Assembly (NCBI GenBank): GCA_036925085.1
Contig: JAUPFP010000032.1
Coordinates: 887,501-951,500, forward strand
DNA from: Brachycybe producta
Lineage: Eukaryota; Arthropoda; Diplopoda; Playtdesmida; Andrognathidae
Direction of reading: 5' to 3'
Length of the DNA stretch: 64,000 nucleotides
Shown here: one piece after another, positions 44,530 through 64,000 of the stretch
How the letters are laid out: each line of letters starts with the position of its first letter
Position numbering within the stretch: the first letter of the stretch is position 1
Program-made: the position numbers and the translations under genes
Notes under the pieces: generated by a model
The model's database searches: none
Told to the model about the DNA's origin: nothing
Seen by the model: the letters and a program-made list of their open reading frames with translations, nothing else

Positions 44530-46621
44530 TTAAGACATTTGAAGCGTTCCGGCACCTTGGCCGTATCCGTAACCTTTTGGCCCAAAGTTTCTTCCGTAAC
44601 AGGCTAAAATGATAAAACTTCGTAAGAAATGTTTTGAAAGTACGCAATTTCGTGACACTTACACTTGCAGTAGATCTCTCCCTCACGTTCGCACAGACTT
44701 GTCGACTCTAATCGTTTGTTGCAGTGAACGCATGTGAAACAGGTTGTCTTGTGCCAAGCCTGAAGAAAAGTATCGTGTTAAATTTGGCCGATAAGACTAA
44801 ACACGGCACGGTTCCCACCAACGTAAAAAATCTCGAATTCTCCCCAAGAAAATGCGGAGCTTAAGCCTGTGGTTTACTCTCGAACTTTTGACTTGCGAAA
44901 TCAAGAGAAACTTGAATGTGTTTTAGAAACTAGAATACCTCTTAAGTCATTGCGGCTATCATACAATAATCAGAGTTGGTAAACCAGTCGTCTGGAAAAT
45001 CCTCTTGAAAGTCAAGGAATTTACGTAAAAACGAGAAGAAAAAAAAACCTCGAAAACTCGGCTAAATTTCAATTTTCGAAATCATTTTCACCGACGATGC
45101 ATTTGGTAGGAAGCGTTTGAGAATATCGGTTCTTAAGCTGCGTACAGACCAAAGTTAGATGTTCGGGAACTGTTCGAGAGCTGCTCGCGAGCCACCAAAT
45201 CTACACCGCCTTCGCATAGTGATGCAGCTCTCGAGGTTTTGTTTGTTAGTTCGTAATTAATTTTGCGAAAATTGTTTGCCTTAGTTATAAACTGGCGATA
45301 CGAGCTTGCTCACGTCTAGACAGGGTTCTCTCTTCTCGGCAGACGTTCGAGAACCAAGCTTGTGATGTACCGCCTCGAGAGCGAACTTTGTACTCGTTCG
45401 CGAACCATAGGCTTGCTGACCATATGGCAGCTCGGACAAATGCCAGAAGGGCCGGTGGTTCTTTTTTTCAAAAAATATTGCTAATCCAGTATAAAATCAA
45501 AAAACAGCGAGTCGTTATTTTCCTTGTTTCCGTGGGTTTTCGAATAGGTGCTGCACTTTCAAAAAAATGGTCTACAAATGGTTTCTAGGGATAGATACTA
45601 ATCTAGGGCTGGCCAGCTAGAAGATTTTATGATTTTGCTTACTAATATGTGAGCCGGTATATCTTCAAAATGCCAGGGCCAAATTATTTTCCCAGCATGC
45701 CTCTGCCGCGAACAATTCTCGAACTGTTTGCGAGTTCCCGTGTAAATCGGGTTCTGTTTCTGTTCGCGAACTAGTCCCGAACTGTTGTTGAACGGCTCGC
45801 GAGCTTGGTCTATACGGTTCCGGACTGCTCAATTTCATTGAACACGGTTCCGTGCTGCTCAATTTCAGTGAATTTCAGAGCATTTTTCACTCTGGTTGGT
45901 GGAAACCCTCATTAAGTTGTCTGTATTCCAGACAGACACACATCTGTACTACGGGAAACTAAAGCAACAACAACAACAATCAAAAACCCATACCGATCCA
46001 CCACCCATCATCTTTTCTGCCATGTAAACAGCCTGCCCACAACGAGGACACGTATCGGTGCTTCCGAACTTCGGCTTGCTGTCGCTACTGTGTTGAATTC
46101 CTTGTCTGGGAGCGACATATGCCTGTGCTGTGGCCGGTATGTTGCTGTTCGAGGTCAAGGCAAAAAAACAAACAAATGGTTACGAGAGAGCATTGTTTTC
46201 ACATGACGATTCGGGACGTTACCTTGTCGGAGGCCCATTCTTGTAGGCATCTCCCGTATCCATCGACAGAACTCCCGCACCGCCACCGTAACCGTATCCT
46301 TTGGGTCCAAACAGTTTTCCATAACACGACTTGCAGTACATTTCCTCGTCGTGTTCGGCGCAATTGGTACTGTCCAAACTGCGTTTACAATTGGCTGAAA
46401 CATGGCAATTAAAACAATATTTTTTAAAAAAACTAGAAATGGCAAGTTTCTTACACTCGGCATTATGCGTTTGGAAATTACTACCGAGCCGTATTGGAAA
46501 GAACTATTTACGAACTGAACTAACCACATACAAAGCACGCCTTATGGAAAGACTTTCCTAAGGCAATCTTTTCCTCGGCAAAGTAGACATTCTTGCTGCA
46601 ACGTGGACAGATTCCGGGCAT
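44530..46621 (-). CDS. CSRP: Two-LIM muscle LIM / cysteine-and-glycine-rich protein
   Basis: Five minus-strand exons: 46621-46525, 46394-46223, 46144-45994, 44759-44663, 44603-44530 (591 nt, 196 aa, close to the ~193 aa of CRP/MLP proteins). LIM1 starts [16 protein letters not shown] and continues [17 protein letters not shown], followed by the family's glycine-rich signature [23 protein letters not shown]2 starts [14 protein letters not shown], continues [18 protein letters not shown], and is followed by [18 protein letters not shown]. All zinc ligands are visible. Family members bind actin/alpha-actinin and act at Z-discs and in the nucleus during muscle differentiation. The start has context CACAATGCC. 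Intron 3 (1.2 kb) hosts a repeat. The gene looks intact. Confidence 0.92.
45138..45815 (+). repeat. GCGAGC-rich element in CRP intron 3
   Basis: Weak inverted ends: GCGTACAGACCAA...CTCGCGAGCC on the left and GGCTCGCGAGCTTGGTCTAT on the right. Rich in TTCGCGAAC-like half palindromes. Related to 35110-35420. Confidence 0.5.
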
Positions 46622-46833
46622 TGTGGCAAAATTGTTAACTAAAAAGAAACAAGCATGTTTGGTAGTTTGGTTACACTGTCAGTTGATAAAGCGAAATATG
46701 GTAAATATGTCTTGTTATTTTACTCTTGTCAGACCTCTTATTAGAATATTGTTCACCAATTTCGAATTCGAGTAAATTTATTCGTAATACGAGGGATATT
46801 CAGTATGTTACAAACTAATAGTGCTACATAACG

Positions 46834-48319
46834 GGTGTGATATTTGCCCTAAAGAAACTTTCCCTACAGACAGTTGCCCTATAGATACTTGCCCTAAAGG
46901 GGCAGTTACCCTAAAAACCGTTTGGCCTAAAGGGACATTTGCCCTAAAACCATTTGTCCTAAAGGGACATTTACCCTAAAACCATTTGTCCTAAAGAGAC
47001 ATTTATCCTAAAACCATTTGTCCTAAAGGGACATTTACCCTAAAACCATTTGTCCTAAAGGGGCATTTGCCATAAAACCATTTGTCCTAAAGGGACATTT
47101 GCCCTAAAACCATTTGTCCTAAAGGGGCATTTACCCTAAAACCATTTGTCCTAAAGGGGCATTTACCCTAAAACCATTTGTCCTAAAGGGACATTTACCC
47201 TAAAAGCAGTTGTCCTAAAGGGACATTTACCCTAAAACCAGTTGTCCTAAAGGGACATTTGCCCTAAAACCAGTTGACCTAATGGGACACTTGCCCTAAA
47301 AGTACATTTGCCCTAAACCCAGTTGACCTAATGGACATTTGCTGTAATGAGCGCATAATTGCACACCTTTGGCATGCAGAACCTATTTAACATACGCCAC
47401 TGAACGACAGTAAACCGTAGGAAAAAAATTCAAATTTCAAAAAAATAGGTGGCAGTGGGGCCAAGGGGGGGGGGGGGGGGGGTCCATGGGTCTGGAACCC
47501 CCTCTCCCAAAATTTTATCTACATGCCGCAGAGCCGCATTTACATGTACATTTCATAATTTATCTTTTTCTTTCTCTTAACCTGAACCTTTCATAACTCA
47601 TTTTCTGTCCCGCCACCAATCATAGATGCTCAACTGACTTTTAAGCTAGTCGCCCACTATGGCGCACAGCACTATGATGCCTGAACCGCTATGTGGAACA
47701 TTCCACCAGAGACTCCACTCATATAAACGTGCCAGCACAACTCTGCCACTTACTGAAAACAATTCAAATGCTCACACTTCACAAAACAAATGAACACGTG
47801 TTGTTGTTTACAACGAGGTATGCTGGCAAATGAAGACACCTGAGTGGTGCCTGAATGTCACTTGGGTGCGCTTTACTCGTGGTTCCTTTTATCTACCCCT
47901 GCTACCTGTGCTGTTTCTTTTGCTGCTGTGAAAAGAAAAAGTTCTTCTCGGTTCTCCTCGAGACTTCTGACACGGAAGTTCTGCAAGCCAGTTTTGCATG
48001 TCACAGCATGCTACCTTGTAGCAGATGTTGTCCTATTTGATTTCATATGATGCAGACAATGGAACGTTCTTGTAGGCGGCTCGGCACAGTGCGTCATAGT
48101 GGGCAACTTGCTGTATTCTGAAGAAATTTGGACCCCCCCCCCCCCATAACAAAAATCCTGGCTATGCCGCTGATAGGTGGGTTACTCATTTGGGCATCAT
48201 TTGGAGCAAATGTCCCTTTAGGGCAAGTAGTTTTAGGGCAAATGATCCTTTAGGGCAACTGGTAAATTAGGGCAAATGGCTTTAGAGGATGTGTCTTTAG
48301 GGCAAATGTCTATATCTCC
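46834..48319 (+). repeat. CCTAAAG minisatellite element, copy 2, split by hAT
   Basis: Starts GGGTGTGATATTTGCCCTAA and ends with the complement of GGAGATATAGACATTTGCCC. About 20 units of CCATTTGTCCTAAAGGGACA at 46840-47340. The core AACCTATTTAACAT (reverse of the core in copy 1) lies near 47385. A hAT-like element is inserted at 47453-48172. Confidence 0.85.
47453..48172 (+). mobile_element. hAT-like non-autonomous element with 8-bp TSD
   Basis: Left end CAGTGGGGCCAAGGGGGG and, reversed, right end CAGCGGCATAGCCAGGATTT, flanked by ATAGGTGG on both sides (47445-47452 and 48173-48180). An 8-bp duplication and CAG(T/C)GG ends are hallmarks of hAT transposons. Inner inverted blocks GCCCACTATGGCGCAC / GTGCGTCATAGTGGGC extend the arms. 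No transposase. Confidence 0.85.
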
Positions 48320-48351
48320 ATTTTTTACATAGTGTATTATAAATCAACTTG

Positions 48352-49321
48352 TCAAGTTCTGGTAGTGGTAAACAGTGTTAAGGCCACAGTTTTACACATC
48401 AGCTGCTAGATGGCGGTATACCATGTTAAGTCCAGTCCTATTCCCTTCAGTGAAGAGAAAAATTTTCCAAATGCGACTTAAGTGACTTAACACAGTTTAC
48501 CTCTGAGGCACTGAAATATTCTGAAATATATGGTATTTTTAGTCAGAAATTGATTAAATTTAGCTGTAAAAAGTGGTTATTCATTTTCTCATAGCAGTTA
48601 AAAGGGGCCTGTGTCAGAGGGATCAAAGAAAAAACACAAAACTCACCTGAAAACACCTGCAAAGTAATTTAAGAATTTACTTAAGAGTTGTAATATTTTT
48701 AAATTTTTCACTAATATTTTCCACTTTTGACAAGAAAAAAAAAAGATACAAAATGAAAAAAAAAATTACATCATTTTTTTGTACATAAAAATCCAAATAT
48801 GGCCTTGTTTCTAATTTTACAAATAACATTTAACGGACAGTCATTGTTATAATAGGTAAAATAAACAAGAAAACCAATCAACCAACGCCAAAAACTGTGA
48901 TTGGCTAAAAGCCAAAAACCTAAACAAGGAACTAGAAACCTTATTACATATTTTATTATTATTTCCCATCTTGTTCTTCTCCTCATAATGACGTCACTAT
49001 AATTCATAACAGGAATTAAAACTTCTTTTTGTTTTTTTTTGTTACTCCACCCATTGTTTTCTACTTTTCAAATATTATTTGGTATAACGCTGTGAATAAG
49101 CCCGTGTGGCGCCATCTATGGAGATGGATTGAAGATTTTAATTCAAAATTTATGAAATTGTATGAGTGCCTTTCAGAGGTAAACTGTGTTAAGTCACAAA
49201 ACCTAAATTTTACAGGGGGGGGGGGGAAGTCATTTGAAAAGTTTCTTTTCATTGAGAGGAATAGGACTTAACATAGTATACCACCATCTGTGGACTTAAC
49301 ACTGAACTTGACAAGCTGATT
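48352..49321 (+). mobile_element. Foldback element with ~150-bp arms
   Basis: Left arm CTTGTCAAGTTC ... TGACTTAACACAGTTTACCT and its inverted counterpart at about 49170-49321. The arms carry AGATGGCGGTATACCATGTT-type sequence. The middle (48595-49010) has no recognised content beyond a TGACGTCA at 48989. Confidence 0.75.
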
Positions 49322-49490
49322 CGTAAGATGTAAAAATCGTGTATTTTTTAAAAAAAATTGTGACTTAACACAGTTTACCCTTGAGGCACTCATATTAATA
49401 ATTATAACTTATTTTAAAATAATGTACTTATAAACAAATGTGCAATTTTCACCTTTTTTTTGTTTTGCCAAGAGAAAAAAAGAAGAGAAG

Positions 49491-49669
49491 AAAGTGTTTT
49501 AGAAACTAGAAGGGTCACTCAATCACTTAAGAAGCTAAATTTTCATGTTGAAAATCTTTGAAAATAAACTTTTTTAAAAAAATATATTGGTCTGCTTAAA
49601 GATGTCAAACATGAAAATATATCCTCAAGTGATTGAGTGACCCTTCTAGTTTCTAAAACACTTTCAAAG
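49491..49669 (+). mobile_element. AGAAACTAGAAG palindromic MITE, cleanest copy
   Basis: Arms GAAAGTGTTTTAGAAACTAG with AAGGGTCACTCAATCACTT and the matching complement; about 180 bp in all. Use as family reference for 10133, 40718, 41258 and 51886. Confidence 0.88.
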
Positions 49670-49715
49670 ATTCTATTTATTTTACTGTTCTGAAAAACAG
49701 AATTACGCAGAATTA

Positions 49716-49856
49716 ATGAGTTTCCAATTTAAAACCACCTTCATAATAATTGAATTCTTTACCAATAGATGGCACTACTTACACCATTATTGCGTTTCCA
49801 ATTTACAACCACCTTAATAATAATTAATTTTATATCAATAGATGGCGCCACTTGCC
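49716..49856 (+). repeat. ~75-bp tandem duplication
   Basis: Two copies of GTTTCCAATTTAAAACCACC ... CAATAGATGGCRCYACTT. Confidence 0.85.
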
Positions 49857-50354
49857 TTATTCCCAGCGGAATACCCAATAAACGCAACTAAACCGCAAAC
49901 ACCAATATTATAATTATTATTATTTATTAATGATGTTATTATAATTATAGGCCGTTATTTTGAGCCAAAAACCCGCTAAAAACCCTAAATTTAATCATTA
50001 AGCCTAATAGACGTATGGTGTGACGTCATAGATGTATGAGCTCACTTATTCATTTTAAATGCGGTTATATATTCCAGTTTAGAATTATTATTAAAAACAA
50101 ACGTATTTAATTTAAATTAAATTAATTACAGAATAAATTAAGCCTTTTGCTTACATTTTAAGGTGGAAATTTTTCTCTTCTCGAATCTGATCTGTTTTTT
50201 TAAACAAAAAAATGGCCACAAAATTTGATAAACAATTCAAAAACAGGTTAACAAAACCAGTTTAAAAAATAATCAACTACTTTCTCCTTGGCTCTCTACT
50301 CTCTCTATGGCTTAAAAGAAGGGACCTTGAAATTGAATTCAACAACCACTTTAC

Positions 50355-50561
50355 ACACAGGCAATTAGAAATCGGGACGAACAGAAGGTGGCTCCGCCCT
50401 TTTTATGACGAACGCAACTTCTAATTGGTTTGTTATGTAGTCTGACGTCACATGCTCCGCCCTTTTCAACGTCGAACCACACAACAAACCAATTAGAAGT
50501 TGCCGTTCGTCATAAAAAAGGCGGAAACAACTTCTGTTCGTCCCGATTTCTAATTGCCTGT
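50355..50561 (+). mobile_element. CRE-bearing palindromic MITE, reference copy
   Basis: A 207-bp palindrome from ACAGGCAATTAGAAATCGGG to its complement; central TGACGTCA at 50444; arms with GCTCCGCCCTTTTTATGACG. Confidence 0.9.
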
Positions 50562-50679
50562 TTTTACACTACTGAGTCTGTGGACTAGAATACGCCGAAA
50601 CAGCAAAGAAGAGCTTGAAAAGCGGCTTTTTTGGGGCGGGCTCAGTTTACGCGGTGTTTCAAAAATGAAAACCTCAAAA

Positions 50680-51800
50680 TAAGTCATTTTTTTTCCTTCG
50701 TTATGTTATTTTTTTATGTTTAAAAATGACTAGTTTGAAATATTATGAAAATAAAACTGCTAAGAAGATTTTCAAAACATTTGAAAAAATTTGAAAAGTT
50801 TTTTTAAAAAATTTCAAAAGTTTTTTTATCAATTTTTATTTCAAACATTCAGGAAAAAATTTTCATAATATTTCATATACAATTAATAAATTTTTCGTAA
50901 ATTTTATAAAACTTTTCTAGAAATGTTCATAAAAAATTTAGAAAACTTACTCAAAACTTTTCGGAAAGTTTCATAAATTTTTTTCAAAACTTTCAGGAAA
51001 TTTTAATAATTTTTTTTCAAAACTTTCAGAACATTTTTATAAAAATTTTATACAACTTTGAAAACTTTCAGAAACTTTTCATAAAAATTTTAGAAAACGT
51101 TTTCAAAACTTTTACGAGATTTTCACAAAACTTTTTCAAAACTTTTTGGAGATTTTCACAAAACTTTTTCAAAACTTTCAGGACATTTCCATAAATTTTT
51201 TTCAAAACTTTCAGGAAATTTTAATAAAACTTTTTCAAAACTTTCAGAAAATTTTAATAAATTTTTTTCAAAACTTTCAGAAAATTTTTATAAAATTTTT
51301 ATAAAACTTTGAAAACTTTCAGAAAATTTTCATAAAAATCTTAGAAAACGTTTTGAAAACTTTTCGGAGATTTTCACAAAACTTTTTCAAAACTTTCAGG
51401 AAATTTTCATAAAACTTTTTCAAAACTTTCAGAAAATTTTGATAAACAATTCATAAATTTTCGCCAAAACACTAGCGAAATTTTCATAAACAATTCATAA
51501 ATTTTCGCCAAAACACTAGCGAAAATTTCATAAAAATTTCATATTTTTTTAATATTCAGAAAATTTAAAAAATTCTTTAAAAAATGTTCACAAAGTTTAT
51601 ATAAAAAAAACTCAAACGATTTTCAGGAAGATTTCAGACAACTAATATACAGTAATTAGAAAATTTTCAAAAAACTCATAATTTTTTGATAATTTACATA
51701 AATTTCTTTACAATCTTTTCAAAACATTCAGGAAATATTCTATAAAGTTTCATTGAAGTTTTTTAAAACATGATTTTAAAATACGATTTCATAAAAATCC
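50680..51800 (+). repeat. Degenerate AT-rich tandem repeat
   Basis: Dozens of imperfect units of AAAACTTTCAGGAAATTTTC plus ATAAAATTTTTTC. No coding. Confidence 0.85.
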
Positions 51801-51885
51801 TATCCTAAAAGAAATTTGAGAATCAGTAAACTTTTTAATTAATTTAATCAAGTTGGATGAAACATTAAGAAAAAAACTTTTAAAA

Positions 51886-52125
51886 GTTTGTTAGAAGCTA
51901 GAATAGTAGTAAACTTTTATAAAAATATTTTCATGACGATATCTTTTAAAATAAACTCTTTACTTCGTAATTTGAAATATTTCTTAAAAGTTTCACGTTT
52001 TATTATTTTTGAATACTAAAAATGAATATATTAAAATTGGGATAAAAAGTTTATTTTAAAAGATATCGTCATGAAAATATTTTTATCAAATCTCCCTACT
52101 ATTCTAGTTTCTAACACACTTTCAA
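51886..52125 (+). mobile_element. AGAAGCTAGAATAG palindromic MITE
   Basis: AAAGTTTGTTAGAAGCTAGA with TTTTCATGACGATATCTTTT, and the complementary right arm ending TAGTTTCTAACACACTTTC. Confidence 0.8.
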
Positions 52126-52789
52126 AAAAATTTTAATCTTGTTTTGTAAACGAAGCACACTTTATAAATACAGTAAACACTCAATCTATTATCAAGGTAT
52201 TGATAATATGCGAGTGACGTCATCGCCATGTGACTACGCTGTCAGAATACAAGCGGCGGAGTGTGACAAGATACCTGATTGTCGATAAATGAATATTATA
52301 ATTGTTAACAATTGTTATAATAATAACAATGAACAAAAGCGTTAATTTGTTTAAACATTCGTTAGAATTTTCTCTAAGTTTATTTTTTTATAAATTAAAC
52401 ATTTTTACTTATATGAAAAACATATATAAGGAATTTGCAAGCGTGTGATCTGGTCACACAGTTTAGCTATAGGATTTCTGTCTTTTGGGTTCGTTTTTTC
52501 TGTGATAATTATGTGATAGCAAAAGTGCTTCTTACGTTATTAAGTAAGTTATTATTTTATATTTATTTAATGACGTTTTTTCTCTGTAAAGCGATTTGTC
52601 CGTAATTGTCTGCTTCAATGCGGAATTATTCAAGTTTGCGGCCCTTCTACGCTGAGTAGGACAAATGTGGCCTTTCAGTGTATGGTAATGACGTCATGCG
52701 AGCGCGTGACCTATGAAAAAACCACGTTTGCCCACCCTTCTGCTGTTATAGCTGATTTTGAGCACGTTTCTAAAGTCAACGGTTGGTAA

Positions 52790-53480
52790 ATCTTTGACGT
52801 AATCACCCGTGGAATCTAGGCGATGTCGACCCTGATGGAACTGGTTTATTAAATGATGAACGTCGTGACGTTTCTTAAGTCAAAACTAACCGTTTAATCA
52901 TCCAGTGATGTCATTTAATTAGGTTAAAGAGCCGTGATGTCACCTCCAATGCAGCCGGTTTATTAACCGGTGAGTAACGTCGCGTTGATGGATAAAACGG
53001 TGAATAATGGAATGTGCTGTAAATTATATCATTGGGTGATCGAAGAGGTGATGTCACAAATTACTGCACATTCTGTTAATCATCGCGTTATCCATCAGTG
53101 TGACATTACATTTAGAGAATAGATGAGTAATGGAATGTACTGTTAGATTAGATAAAAATGGCGTCACTACAGATGTAACGGGTTATAGGTGAGTTTAGAA
53201 ATCTGGTAACATTTCTAGGTCTAAACTCACCGTTTAATCAACCGCTGATACCAATTAGATTTGTTAGCCTTAAAGTCACCATAAATGCAACCGAATTACT
53301 AACCGGTGTGTTTCGAAACGTGCTGTCATTGCTAAGTCCAAACTCACCGTTTAATCAACCACAGATGCCAATTAGACTTAGTCACCATTTATAAACGCAA
53401 CCGGTTTATTCACCAGTGAGTTTCGAAATATGCTGACATTTCGAAACTTACTGATTAAATCAGCACCTAACCTAATTGTT
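52790..53480 (+). repeat. Degenerate tandem repeat upstream of syntaxin
   Basis: Diverged units of roughly 60-120 bp containing CTCACCGTTTAATCAACC, ACCGGTGAGT and CTAAGTC(C/A)AAACTCACC. It occupies the region just upstream of the syntaxin first coding exon. The adjoining 52200-52790 holds TGACGTCA at 52215 and 52689; promoter location not determined. Confidence 0.75.
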
Positions 53481-53541
53481 TTTCTTTTTCTCCATAAGGT
53501 CTAGTTTTTTTAAAAAAAAAATAAAATTCAAGGTGTCAAAT

Positions 53542-63978
<10,437 letters not shown>

Positions 63979-64000
63979 GTAAGTATTTTTCTTTCATGAA

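Noticed and set aside
46119-46561. Plus-strand frames over the LIM gene
   Set aside because: The minus strand encodes clear LIM zinc ligands with matching splice sites.
47844-48050. Small open frame in the hAT-like element
   Set aside because: No similarity to hAT transposase motifs; too short and unsupported.

Overview
The window is nuclear DNA from a protostome animal, most likely an arthropod. All but one of the host genes are split by GT-AG introns, intergenic DNA is AT-rich, and mobile DNA is dense. The arthropod guess rests on an insect/crustacean-style 7TM chemoreceptor exon and on the overall gene set; species cannot be read from the sequence. Exon models were built by hand by joining open segments at splice sites whose phases agree.

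Layout. 1-3.5 kb: a decayed P-element/THAP9-type DNA transposon. 3.7-6.0 kb: two repeats with inverted ends and large internal minisatellites. 6.5-7.7 kb (-): a chemoreceptor exon. 10.6-16.7 kb (+): a five-exon gene for an unrecognised secreted or GPI-anchored protein made of four 3-cysteine repeats, one per exon. 17.6-18.5 kb: a solo LTR. 19.0-19.5 kb: six TGACGTCA sites just upstream of the next gene. 19.8-42.5 kb (+): a complete 18-exon TIF1/TRIM33-type gene (RING, two B-boxes, coiled coil, PHD, bromodomain; 1165 aa), whose introns hold MITEs, foldback elements, minisatellites and a nearly intact RTE-type LINE. 42.7-43.5 kb: a pogo/Tigger-like element. 44.5-46.6 kb (-): a two-LIM muscle LIM/CRP gene. 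46.8-53.5 kb: only repeats recognised, including a hAT-like element with an 8-bp target duplication nested in a minisatellite-bearing element. 53.5 kb to the end (+): first three coding exons of a syntaxin-7/12 gene, whose 10-kb first intron carries two tandem cathepsin L-like genes on the opposite strand (53.8-56.7 and 59.0-61.7 kb). The second cathepsin carries a 7-bp duplication beside its active-site cysteine that shifts the frame.

Themes. Host genes cover chromatin control (TIF1), muscle or cytoskeleton (CRP), endosomal fusion (syntaxin 7/12) and lysosomal or digestive proteolysis (cathepsin L); the last two are physically nested. About ten short palindromic transposon families are present. 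One carries a central TGACGTCA (CRE/ATF site), an 8-mer seen at least 20 times in 64 kb. Several unrelated inverted-repeat elements have bred minisatellites inside themselves. The best candidates for something undescribed are the four-repeat cysteine protein and these minisatellite-bearing or CRE-bearing elements.
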